A stretch of DNA of 64,000 nt. Origin: Lutjanus erythropterus (taxonomy: Eukaryota; Chordata; Actinopteri; Lutjaniformes; Lutjanidae). Numbering within the stretch: the first letter of the stretch is position 1; every line of letters begins with the position of its first letter. The stretch lies in contig CM034605.1 in assembly GCA_020091685.1 (NCBI GenBank), positions 28,458,281 through 28,522,280 on the forward strand. Reading direction: 5' to 3'. Below, piece by piece: positions 25,187 to 36,200 of the stretch. The notes beneath the pieces were generated by a model, which ran no database searches, had not been told where the DNA came from, and saw only the letters and a list, made by a program, of their open reading frames with translations. The translations under genes and the position numbers were made by a program.

Positions 25187-25221
<35 letters not shown>

Positions 25222-28200
25222 AACAGACAAATTAGTCAACCGTGTCTGTGTGATGTAGCAGCTGAACACTGAAAAAGGAAGTGGGCCGAGGATAGAGCCC
25301 TGCGGGATGCCGCAGGTCAGGATGAACACAGACTTCACCAGATCCATTATACTCCTCTGTTAGTTATTATTAAAGGGATAGTTTTGTTTTTTTGAGGTAC
25401 TAGGTCAGTGTATTAACTACAGTAGATTCCTCAGTTTCGAGGAGCAACGGGAGCACCACTGCAGAAAACAAAGCAATGTACTGCTGTGGACCGGGTCAGC
25501 AGTGAAGCGTATTTTAGCAACACCCCGTTATCAGTTTAAGTATCTTTATTACATTTAGAGTATTTTCACCACTTTACCTTGCTGTTAAACAACCTCTTCT
25601 GGCAAGAAACTGCTCTTATATGAGCCTTTAATCACCATGAGACTCCTTTGGCAAAAACAGTCATTTTAATTTGCAGAAAACAGGAGTTGCTGGTCTACTT
25701 TCTGCATCGATCAGTTAGTTTGTTTGTTGTATTGTGTGTGGTGGATCTAAACTAACCCTTTAAAACACTGAAGTTACACACTAACATAAACAAACTAACT
25801 GATCGAGGCAGCAGTGGAACAGCAACTCCCGTGTTCTGCGAGATAAAATTACTGCTTTTGCCAAAGGAATCTGGCAGTTTTGGAGAGAGCGATATTTAGT
25901 TTGTATAACAGCAGTTTCCTGTTGAAAATGACCGCCTGATGGCAAGTTAAAGCAGTGAAAATATTATACATATAGTATATACTTTAACTGATATTGAGTT
26001 TTTTTAGGGGGGCTTTTTTGGTGGATAAAATATATTTTGCTGCTGACGCTGTCCACAGCAGGACATTGCTTCACTTCCATGCTGGTATTCCTCTCCCCCA
26101 AACTGGGGGCCTGATGACCTCCATCTACTGTAGGTAATACACTGACTACTTTATATAACCCCACTTCAAATAGTCAAAACTATCCCCTTAAGTTGTGTTG
26201 TATCTTGTTTAAAACCAATCAAAAACTGTCATGATTTATGTTATTGCACCCAAACAACCTACTACAGATTAATTCAGAATTGTGGATAAAAAGGCTTAAT
26301 TCATAAAGCTCAAACTTGTAAATAAGCAATGTGAGTGAGTAACAAGCTGAGTTTATTAAGTGTCTGAGTTCAAACTGAGTTGTGAATTTTATTCCTTGCA
26401 TAATATTAAAAACAGCCCATTGTAGAAAAATATGGATTGAATCAGCACAGCTGGATTTCAGACACTCAATAACAGATAAAAGAACATAGGAGCAAAATAA
26501 TTATGTTTTAACACAATACAAGTCAATAAGAATAAAACATCAACAAACCTGAACATTTATACTACATGTGAAAGACATAAGTAACCTTTTAACTCCACTA
26601 GCCGGCAGAGAGATGCTGTAAATATGATTTTTTTTTTGTAGCATGTTACTGCTTTGGTGAGAATCAAACCTACATTTCAGGGTTCTATCCTGCACCATGT
26701 TTCACCAGGAACCGTGACAATAAAAGTTAAACATGAAATTTTTGTCACTTCATACACATGCATTTCAAAAACACTAGTAAGTTTTTTGAATTAGTCACTA
26801 AATTCCTGAAGCTACTGCATCAAACGCTCATTCACTCTAAACATAAAACTGTAAACTTGGCCCAGATCGGATTTCCTCACCAAAGAAACGCGCCCAATCA
26901 GGACAGCTTATTGTTTCTGAAGTTGAAAGCCTTCATTCACAATGACTTCCTGTTTTGAAACAGATGAGTCACTTGTCAGGATTCCCAAATAAGGGATCAC
27001 TTTAATTTGTGAAATGTGACCTTAAAGCCTGTTTGAGTCATCTTAGATTTGGTTCTTGAAATCTAATATGGGACCTTTAGGTTACCTAGTCTGACTTATT
27101 TCTAGATTATTTTGGGCAGATAAGTAAAAAGCAATTTCTTGTTTAGAACAACAGCCGAGAGCAGGTGTAACTAAAGGATCATAGCCTGCCGGACACCAGA
27201 TCCCTGCACTGCAGTTGCTGAATTAGCAGCAGCTAGTTTCTCTGAAACGCAGAGACAGCAAACCTCCACACAACTGTGCAATCCCAATCCCGTGTTAGTG
27301 CGCCAGGCAGAAGAATGAGCAGAAAACAGGGACCCAACACAAAGCGAGGGCACTTACCCGGTGACCAGCCTGGTTGATTGGAGAGTGGGTGAGATAGAGA
27401 GAAAGGCAGGATGTGCATGGAGAGAACGACACGAGGCATAATTAAAGACAAAAAGAAAGAGTTGGGACAAGAGGGGAAAACTGAAATTAGAAATTAAAAA
27501 GTGAATGGATTAAGGAGACAGATATTAATCATTCAAAAACAAATAAGAAAAGTTAAACGACAATGTGGTTGAATCACTTGTTAATGGTTGATGGTTAGTG
27601 ATAATGATAAGTCAGTTTTCGCCTGACTGAGTTGAGTATAGCAAATGCAAAATTATGTGGTGAAGCAAATCAAAGTGCTGACTGGAATTTGGTTTTACTT
27701 TAGTTATTAAGAACTATAGGGCTGCACGATATTAGGAGTGTCACAATTTCAATATTAAATCGATTGAAATGAGCTTTCAGTTTCAAAAATCGAAATCAAA
27801 GGCAGACTCAGTGATTCTGTTTTTTCTTTTGCAGTGTCCAGCACACGTCCAAAGAAACACCTCAAAGATGACACAGCCCACCTTAGCACCTATTAAATCA
27901 CACTTTGTACTCTATAGACCCCCTTTTAAAGATAAATTTGAAAATGTAAATCACAGTTGTCATGGCATAAAATCAATGATCTGTTGATATTTACAACTCC
28001 AGACTTAATAGTCTAAAAATAGCGTAGCCATCAATGCTAAAATGTTCCAATCAAAAAAAATTAATTAAATTGTGACTTTAAAATCAAAAGTCAAATGGAA
28101 TCATAGATTTGGAGAATGGTGACACCCACACACAGTATTGTAAAAGAATAAATATATTTCAATTATTTAGACAGACACTGTAGTTGTGGTATATTTCACA

Positions 28201-29056
28201 ATTAGGGAAAATTATCATTTTTGCATCACAATTTTAATTTTCACACAAAAAAGCAGCCCTAGTGGTTAGTGAAAATAATAAAGCAAATATATAGTTTTTT
28301 GCCTGACTAAGTGTGAGTAAATGCAAAATCATGTTGTGAAGCAAATCAAAGTGCTGACTGGAATTTAGTTATAATAAACCAACTACACAGATTTAAACTG
28401 CACTGAAAGTTAATGTTTTTACAAATATTTTGCTCAACAACCTCTGAACAGTCCGGATAGGAACAGAAAGACACAGAGAGAATGAATGAGTTAATGAATA
28501 ACATGTAGCTGTAGTCAACAGTTCTGTTGAACTTGTTGTCTCACTTCAGAAATAATTTTAACTTTAAGAAAGTTACAGTTCCGGTTAATAACTGTGATAA
28601 ACATCATAATTGCTGCACAGGAAAACGGGTACATAAGATAATGTAGCTGTTAGCATGTTGTTAGCCCAGCTAGCTAACCGGTTGGCAACCAAGGAAAAGT
28701 ACAAAAATGTCGTGAAATAAAAAAACACAAACAAGAAAGGTGGTTGATGAACAAACATGACAAACCGAAAGACCACCGTGCAAATGAGAAGAGAGACTTT
28801 AGGGGAGCTTGCGGCTTGTTGAACTGAATTTTGGGGGACTAAACTGTTCAGCTGTCATGTGATCGTTGATCCATCTCGGAATGAAGCTTCACTAAAAAAA
28901 AACCTGAAATTAAGACTGTGAGGACGCGCTGAAACCAAGATGTCGCCCTCCTCACGTCGCCAACGAGTCAAAGACAACATCATGCAAGCAAAGTGCTCGA
29001 AACACGGGCTGTAAATGTGGTAAATTGTGGCCTTTTCGCCATTTCATACTCACCAT
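23274..29056 (-). CDS. vps29: VPS29 retromer subunit, 182 or 186 aa
   Basis: Exons in transcript order: 29054-29056 (the ATG alone), optional 27358-27369, 24986-25177, 23940-24175, 23274-23391. Without the microexon the sum is 549 nt (182 aa); with it 561 nt (186 aa), the two lengths known for mammalian VPS29. The protein has the metallophosphoesterase fold: GDLHIPHR (Asp8, His10), TGNLC (Asn39), RGDFDE (Asp62, with Phe63 where active enzymes have His), LIHGHQ (His86) and SGHTHKFEA (His115, His117). VPS29 binds the C-terminal half of VPS35 in retromer and acts as a scaffold at endosomes for cargo recycling rather than as an active phosphatase. The gene is intact and the C-terminus IEYKKS is typical. 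Confidence 0.97.
23845..23911. repeat. (GT)n microsatellite beside a vps29 splice donor
   Basis: A pure tract of about 67 bases. In the vps29 sense it is (AC)n and starts about 27 bases after the donor of exon 23940-24175. Confidence 0.95.
25188..25217. repeat. (CA)n microsatellite beside a vps29 splice acceptor
   Basis: In the vps29 sense this is about 15 TG units ending some 10 bases before the acceptor of exon 24986-25177. It occupies the place of the usual polypyrimidine tract. Confidence 0.95.
25370..26191. mobile_element. Foldback element with TTAA ends, copy A (822 bp)
   Basis: The element starts TTAAAGGGATAGTTTTG and ends with the near-inverse AAAACTATCCCCTTAA. Its arms pair with each other over most of their length: the stretch around 25645-25730 (CTCCTTTGGCAAAAACAG ... 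CGATCAGTTAGTTTGTTTG) is the diverged inverse of that around 25790-25872. The TTAA at each end suggests a TTAA-targeting (piggyBac- or Kolobok-type) non-autonomous element. No protein is encoded. It lies inside the second vps29 intron. Confidence 0.7.
27358..27369 (-). other. vps29: vps29 12-nt microexon encoding Ala-Gly-His-Arg
   Basis: On the minus strand GCTGGTCACCGG is bounded by ...CAACCAG upstream and GTAAGTG downstream, both strong splice sites. Included between the ATG exon and the next exon, it gives a protein starting MAGHRLVLVLG; skipped, MLVLVLG. Both starts are known for mammalian VPS29. Confidence 0.9.
27590..28375. repeat. 110-bp direct duplication flanking a repeat with GGGCTGC ends
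   Basis: The stretch 27590-27703 recurs at about 28262-28375 (shared words TGGTTAGTGA, GCAAATGCAAAAT and GAAGCAAATCAAAGTGCTGACTGGAATTT). Between them, about 27717-28262, is a segment that starts TAGGGCTGCACGATA and ends AAGCAGCCCTA, so it has short inverted ends. It lies in the first vps29 intron. Confidence 0.65.
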
Positions 29057-29200
29057 CTTCTATTTTGCTGTTTCTGCTAGTCAAGTTGAGGAAGCGCCTA
29101 CGCACGTAGAGCGTCAAGCCGTCAGCCAATGGGAAAGGAGCATATTAACGTATGCGTCAAACTAGATATAATACTTCCTGTTGTCCTTTCAAAATAAAAA
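29057..29200 (-). promoter_or_regulatory. vps29: vps29 promoter and 5' UTR region
   Basis: Directly upstream of the vps29 ATG exon. It contains CCAAT at 29128-29132 (plus strand) and several CpGs, and no clear TATA box. The 5' UTR is probably short. The eif5 start lies about 1 kb away in the opposite direction, so the two genes are head to head. Confidence 0.4.
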
Positions 29201-29769
29201 ACGTGGAACGTTAGTTGAGTACGGTAAAATAAGAAAAACTTTGTGATCCTAGATAATTACTTTTTAACAGCAGCTCAAGGGTCAAAGGTAGAAAACAAAT
29301 GAGTGATGAATAAAAAGACAAATAAAATAAAAAATATAAATAAAATAAGTAATTGTACAGGATTATTGCACGCATATTAAACTAAGATTTTTTTTTTTAA
29401 ATGCTTCCCTGCAAAATGGAGAATTACACTGAGATTTGGTTGCACAGCAGGAGAGTCACAGGATAGTTGCACAGTATATATAGATATAATTGCACAGGAT
29501 GATTGCAAAACATAAATATACACTGCATAGAATAACTGCACAATAGAAATGTAAAGTTTTACTGCATGTATATATAGATATATAGAAACCAAACAAATTG
29601 GAACAACTAAAACAAAGTCCATAAATGTTTGTAATCTGTTCTGAAAGACAGATTATATGGCTAACATTGTTTGAGTGATTCTGAAAACATTGCAAATGGA
29701 AACTCTCATGTTTCATCTTAAAGTAGTGGTTCTCAAATATGGTCTATGGTTAAAAAAGACATTATTTTT

Positions 29770-29787
29770 TATTATTATTATTATTAT
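29770..29787. repeat. (ATT)n microsatellite
   Basis: Short ATT/TTA tract upstream of the eif5 5' region. Confidence 0.85.
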
Positions 29788-29989
29788 CATTGTTGTTCTA
29801 CAAAAGGCTTTTTATGGCCTGTATTTATTTTATGATTAGATCTGTATTGTCATGATGCAACATGATGCAAACATTTTCAATGTTTATTGTCTAATATCTT
29901 TCTAATACATTTCTCTTGTCTTGTTTTTTCACATAACTACGTACAGGCTATCTCAAATTATTTCAAGGGACATATATGAGGGCTCTCTC

Positions 29990-31244
29990 GCTCCCTGGCC
30001 AAGAAAAAGATCGAGAACCTCCGTCTCCCAACGAAGGCGGACGTTTAATTTGAAATTATGCTATCATCGGAAGTTGCTAACACTGTTATATCCGTTAGCT
30101 TAACACTCGTCACTAAAACCGACGTGAGTAGCAGCATTTCGCAGAACATTCGAGAGGTAAGGTGCGAAATAATTTCATCACTTTTTCCTCGGCTCATCCT
30201 GACGTGGCTTTCACATCGATGGTCGTAATTCCACATAGACAATTCAGCTAGCTACCCAGCGTTAAGAATAAAACGTAAACATATTATCTTCACCCAACCG
30301 CGTCGACAGCGCTTGGCTAGTAAGTGCGTTAGCTTCGAGATGTCAGTTGGCTTCGCTAGTTTAGCTCCGTGGCTCGGACTATTTCTTGGAGTCCTAACAT
30401 TACGAGAGACCGTATTTATAACGGACAAGACTAACGGTTAAACTGTGGACGTGTAATAAATGTGTCACTTTGAGGCTAACCACATATTTATGGAACTAAC
30501 GCTATAATCCAGGTATCTAATCTTAATTTGGGTGAATTTTGCCATGAAACACGTGTAATGTTAACTTTAGCCAGTTAGCTGGCTGCCCTTAGCTACGTTT
30601 TTTTGTCCCAGGAGGGCAAAGTCAAGTCCCGCCTTACCCGGACTGTGATTGGGTGACTCGTTGCATTTGTTGGTTTTGATTGGTTCGGTTTTGGTAAGAG
30701 GACTGGTGATTGGGTAAAAATATCAGGGTAAGCCAATCGGAGGCAGAGAAGGGCGGGTAATGCCTTCGCCATCCTGGGGGGGAATATCGCCTACCGTTAC
30801 CTGCTCATTTAGTTATATAACGTTTAAACAAATTGACATAACGCAACGTTTGAGAATTATTCCAGCTTCGTTTATTTCTTACAACAGTTTGCGGTACATT
30901 GTACGTGACGGTGGAGCCACGCAGCCAATGAACGACGGCGGCTGTCAGAGCCAATGATGCTAACGTTAGCGTTTTAGTCCGCAGTTTGTGTGGATAACAA
31001 TACGCTTCTTCTCCCAAAGGTCCCCAAACCCCGAGGACGTTCCAGATAGCCCTCTTTTGTCTCTGAGCCTGGCACCTGCACTGTTTGGACGCTCAAGGGT
31101 GTTTAACTGTGCATCTTTGAGAGCCGAAAAAATCATTAAGAACCCTGCTGCAATCAATACAACACCAGCACCAGCTATCGACCACCGTTCACTGCGGCTC
31201 TTGGACGATCAGCGTTGTGTTTATGTCTTTGTTTTGCGAAAACG
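29990..31244 (+). promoter_or_regulatory. eif5: eif5 5' region with two candidate non-coding first exons
   Basis: Two good donors occur upstream of the coding exon: CGAGAG/GTAAGG ending an exon at 30156, and AAAACG/GTAAGT ending one at 31244. The DNA around both is relatively CpG-rich, and inverted CCAAT boxes (ATTGG) occur near 30648, 30679 and 30710. Either could be spliced to the acceptor before 33004, giving alternative 5' UTRs. Exact transcription starts cannot be read from sequence. Confidence 0.45.
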
Positions 31245-32182
31245 GTAAGTTATACGAACAATTTCTGACACATTTTAAATGTTTGTCGAGACAGATTATA
31301 TGTAGGAATGTTTTCTCAAAGTAAATAAGTGCTGTTGTGCAATATTGCGTGTTTTCTGTGCCCACTATATCAAAATGGCGTCTCCCAGTCACCTCACTCG
31401 TGTGCAGTGACTGTATGACGCACTCTGCACCAAGCAGTCAGCTAAGCTAGCTAGCTTCCTTCTAAAATAGACTCGACCTCTGCCCTTCTCTAACACCTCT
31501 GCTCTGGACACTGTCTGACGAGTCATGAGTCATTTCATGTCGAATCACACTGACATGGCTGAGAAAATGACTGCTACAGACTGGGTAGTTGGTATGAAAA
31601 GCCGTCAGCAGGGGGAGAGTTGTTTGGCAGCTGCTAGGCCTCCTGTTTTTGACCTAATAACAAGAGAAGGCCTTATGTGACTAAAGCCAGAGGCCCTCAT
31701 GTAAGACAAAGGGCTTTTACAAAACCATTTTTGAATGTATGTGGCCACAAAAGCATCCAGTTTAGTGGCCGGGTTTTATTTTTCCTCTGTGGACGGATCT
31801 ATCGTGCATGGTCACTGTTGGATCACATGAACGTTTGCTGGATTTGATTTTGTCAGCAGTATTTTCTGACCACTGAGGCTGTAATGCGGCCTTTTCATAT
31901 TTGTAATCTATCTGGCAGTGCAAGCAATTGTGCTCAAACTTGTTTATGTTGAGAAATATTTCTGTAACAGACTCCAATATCCCTCAGCTGTCTCTGGACT
32001 CTTCTCTTGCCTGTCCCTCTGGTTTGGCATACTTAATGTCACAACTCAGTCTGGTCTGGTTAAATATTGGCAGCCACACAAGAATCATCATGCACCACAG
32101 GAATCGGTTTCATTTTATGCCTGTTAATTGTGGGCTATCAAGAGATCAAAAGCTCTATCAATTATGAAATAAATGACATAAC

Positions 32183-32400
32183 CAGGGCTGCAACTACCAA
32201 TTATTTTCATAATCTGTTTCCTCAATTGGTTGATTCCTAATCTGTCAAACAATAATGAAAATAAATCTCCCGGAGCCTTAATTGACATCTTCAAATTGTT
32301 TATTTTGTTTGACCATCAGTCTAAATTCTCAACTATAGAGTTTTGTATCGTACAAAAAACTAAGACAGCTAGTGAGTATTTACATTTTGAGCCAGAATAA
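32183..32400 (+). repeat. Interspersed repeat starting GGGCTGCAACTA
   Basis: The start AGGGCTGCAACTACCAATTA, followed by AT-rich words on the ATTAATCGATT theme, is a common teleost repeat. Related copies in this window lie at about 50444, 54738, 58468 and 62418. Confidence 0.6.
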
Positions 32401-32655
32401 AAGCACAAATTAGTGATGTTTTTTTGCTTGAAGACACCTTTAAGATAAATCATCAAGGTTCACAAATACATTAGACTTCTCCCTGAGTACTGGCACAGAC
32501 TTAATGCTGCAACATAACTGCAAATGTAAACATGTGGCACTGGGAGCACTACTTTGCATTCAATGCAAAGCATTTAATTAAAAGAACTGATCAAATATTT
32601 TAGTAATGATGATCTCTATTTAGTCAAGTTGGCTAGAACACATATGCAGTTATTG

Positions 32656-32943
32656 TTAAAGGGACAGTTCACCTCAAAATGTAAAATGCATACTTTTCCT
32701 CTTTACCTGTATTTATCTGATCAGTCAGACTCTATCTTGTCTATTTCGCACGATTTGCAGAGTTTTGGAGACATCTGCTTTTTCTCCAGTACACTAGATA
32801 GTAGTCAGCTTGTGGTGCGCAAAGTGCCAAAAAACTCAACAGCAATGTCTCTTTCCAAAAATTATGACTGTTTTTGTTTTGTTTTTCCTAAGATAATCCA
32901 GGAAAAATATCTGTTTGTAATTTTGGAGTGAACTGTCCCTTAA
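32656..32943. mobile_element. 288-bp TTAA-flanked miniature element
   Basis: It begins TTAAAGGGACAGTTCACC and ends GGAGTGAACTGTCCCTTAA, giving inverted ends of about 16 bp with TTAA at both sides. It is a widespread type of fish MITE and encodes nothing. It lies in the eif5 5' UTR intron, 60 bases before the coding exon's acceptor. Confidence 0.8.
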
Positions 32944-33089
32944 ATGTTTTTTTTTTCCCCCAATGAAATATTAATTTAAAATTTTTTGTCTCTCCCCTTT
33001 CAGAGCTGTTGCGCAGCCGTTGGAACCTGTGTGGTGGAAATCTAGCCTTCAAGCAAGGAGCTTGCGGCCACAGCGGCACAGCGTTTTTC

Positions 33090-33275
33090 ATGTCAGAGAC
33101 CGAGCACGCTTGCAGTCGTTTATGTCATCCCCTCTTTTCCAGACAGAAGATCCCGAAAAATCCCCAACCAAGATCCTTTTATCTTACTGATAGTGCTAAC
33201 ATCCAGCCAAAATGTCTGTCAACGTCAACCGCAGCGTGTCAGACCAGTTCTATCGCTACAAGATGCCCCGTCTGA
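33090..33275 (+). CDS. eif5 overlapping upstream ORF, 61 codons
   Basis: An ATG at 33090 (TTC before it, T after it: a poor context) opens a frame out of phase with eif5. It runs over the main start at 33212 and stops at 33275. It sits in the exon that begins at 33004. eIF5 translation in vertebrates is known to be restrained by upstream ORFs and by eIF5's own effect on start-codon stringency; this ORF fits that scheme. The peptide itself is probably not functional. Confidence 0.5.
   Translation: MSETEHACSRLCHPLFSRQKIPKNPQPRSFYLTDSANIQPKCLSTSTAACQTSSIATRCPV
33122..33190 (+). CDS. eif5 short upstream ORF, 22 codons
   Basis: ATG at 33122 in a poor context (TTT before, T after), stop at 33190, 21 bases before the main ATG. 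It is in a third frame relative to the overlapping upstream ORF. It is regulatory if used at all. Confidence 0.45.
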   Translation: MSSPLFQTEDPEKSPTKILLSY

Positions 33276-36200
33276 TTGCCAAGGTAACGGCTCGCTGTTA
33301 AAACGTTTTAAAGTTACATTTTGAATTGCTGTAAATGTTTGAAACGTTATTGCAGAGATGGAGAGAACACCAGCTTCATCATGTTGAGTCTAACCCAATC
33401 AAAGTTGCCTGTAGTTCCCTCTGTATTAATAGCACTGTCATGTTCTCCAACAGTTTTCTTTTGGGTGTTGATGGTCTGTATTCTGTCTCTTTCTTATCCA
33501 GGTTGAAGGCAAAGGGAATGGAATCAAGACGGTCATTGTCAACATGGTTGATGTTGCAAAGGCACTGAACAGGCCTCCAACATGTAAGTAACACCATGTG
33601 CAGCAGCATCATGCTCTGTTTGTTCTGTTCCCACCACGTGGCTGACATCAAACCAAACCCTGTTGGAAAAGTCAATTAACCAAATGCCAGAATTTATCTT
33701 GAAATTTACAGCTGCTTTTAATTCCTTTTTGTCCTGTGTTCATACTTGAAGATTGACTCACATTTCTCCTTCCTTTTCACCACTCAATTTGTAGTTTAAA
33801 CAATGTTTACATTGTTCAAATTGGATTATGTAAAAATTGCTTTAACCCAACAAAGAGGCTACAAAACCAAGTTACTCCCCCTCATCTCCCCTACAAAATA
33901 TTATCATTATTACCTTTAAGCAAACGTCCTCTCCTACTCCTGAAGTTTAGGTCATGAGAAAATGTGACTTTGATGGTTTTGTTTTGCTTCTTTAAGTTTT
34001 CATGTGTCTGGTTGAGGCAGGATGTTGGAGGGCAGAAAAGGTTAGTGTTAAAATTAAGCTGTGCGTACTTATGAAGTTTGCAAACTCAAGATTATTATTA
34101 TGAATACAGTAGAGTTGTTGACTCAATACCAAAGTGTATACAGAATAGGAAACGGGTGTTATTGAAGGGTTTTTGTTTAGTTAGAGGACTTATGGAAGGG
34201 GTTTAAGGGAGTATATTCTGTAAAAAAAAATGATTTTATGGAATGGGATCATGTAGAATTTCTTTCTGCAAATACAAAATAGTTCATTATATACAAATCC
34301 ATATAAATAAATACGTAGCCTCTTACAAAAATGGCAGAAACTGAAATCATGCAGTCAAAAACATCACAGTAAAGTAATGGAACATAACAGACACTTCAGT
34401 TCAGAAAAGGTGTAGGCTGAAGCTACAGTTTATAACGCCTACCCATGTAGCAGCACATCATATTTAACAACAGTGAGATCAAGCAACAAAACATGTAGAA
34501 AGCAAATAAAAAGGAAAACTTCTTCAGGAATTAGAAAATAGCGTTTTTGATCATTATGAAAATTGGCATTGGTTTAAATCGGTGCTTGCTGCTTACTTTA
34601 GAAGGGGCTAACCAGGGGGCAGTTAAGTTTTATTAATCCCAGTGTGACGTCTGATGTCATTTCTTTTCTTCTCCTCAGACCCGACCAAGTTTTTTGGTTG
34701 TGAACTCGGTGCTCAGACCCAGTTTGATACCAAAAACGACCGTTACATCGTCAACGGATCCCACGAGGCGAACAAGTTGCAGGACATGCTTGATGGGTTC
34801 ATCAGAAAATTTGTGCTGTGTCCCGAGTGTGACAACCCTGAAACTGATCTGGTAAATGTTTCACAACATCTGTAACATACCTTAGATCCTCAGAAGTTTA
34901 AGAAGCAAATATGTTCATGAACAGAATTCCAAAAAGTGAGATAAAGCACTGATATACTGGATTCCCAAAAATAATATTTTAAAGAGTAAAGCAGAGATGT
35001 CTTCTTAATTGGTTTATGTAATAAGATTTTATTTGTCGTTTTTTTTTCCAGCATGTCAATCCCAAGAAACAAACCATTGGCAATTCCTGTAAGGCCTGTG
35101 GATATCGCGGCATGCTAGACACCAGACACAAACTCTGCACGTTCATCCTCAAAAACCCACCAGGTGAGATTTCGCACAATGCAAGCAGTGTGGATGGTCC
35201 AGCTCTCTCTAGTGTTGAAAATCTTTTTAACTTTAGCTCATGCCAGTTTGATAATTAACAGTTTTGCTTCTCCAATAATAGAGAGCACTGATAGTGGATC
35301 CGCATCTGTAAAGAAAGAGAAGGAGAAGAAGAACCGCAAGAAGGACAAAGAGAACGGCTCTGGCAGCGGAGAGGCTGGAAACCACGACAACTTCGATGCT
35401 CCTGAGGCTGTGGTGGGTTTCCTTCCCTTCAACAGGTGTCCTGCTGGAAACTAGAGAGTCTCTTTGCGAGCTGAATTTCCACTGGTGTGAGAGAAAGTTA
35501 TGTGACCAGATGTTTCTCAACAACAAACACACAACCTGATAACAGTCGGACTCACACAGAGTTATTTGCTCACTCTTGGAACTTAAAGTTGCGCTGTCTT
35601 GTCACAGAGTTCAACGTCCCCGTGAGCAGCTGACTGGGAACTCGCTGCTGAAACAACGTCAAAAATCTGTCCCGGTCACACAGTTCAGTGTTACTTTTGA
35701 TTGTCATGACTAACCTTTATCAACTAGTTTATATTTTTGTGGACAAAAATTGTTTTACCTTTTTAAAACTAATAGTTGAACAGCTTTCCTTCTACAGACT
35801 TTTCCAACACAGACTTGAGCAAACTTTTGCAGTTTCCAAAAATAATGAGGCTGTTAACTCTTCTGTCCAGAGGTCATCTTGAGTTTGCTTTTGCCTTTCA
35901 ATAACAGGCTCTCAAACAGAGGATTCACTTTAGTGTAGTGCCGGGAGGAGTTTTTGTTTCAGAAATCAGCTTTTTATGTTTACTGTAGAAGAGCCTACAG
36001 TAAAAAAATCCAAGCATTTTTAATCACTGCTTTCTTTTTTTTTTTTTTTTTTTTCTCCCTCTTTCCATCCGATTAGGACGGAGATGATGATGACGAGGAT
36101 TGGGCAGAGGAGACTACAGAAGAGGCGCAGAGGCGGCGAATGGAGGAGATCAGCGACCATGCCAAGAACCTCACGCTCAGCGAAGACCTGGAGAAACCCC

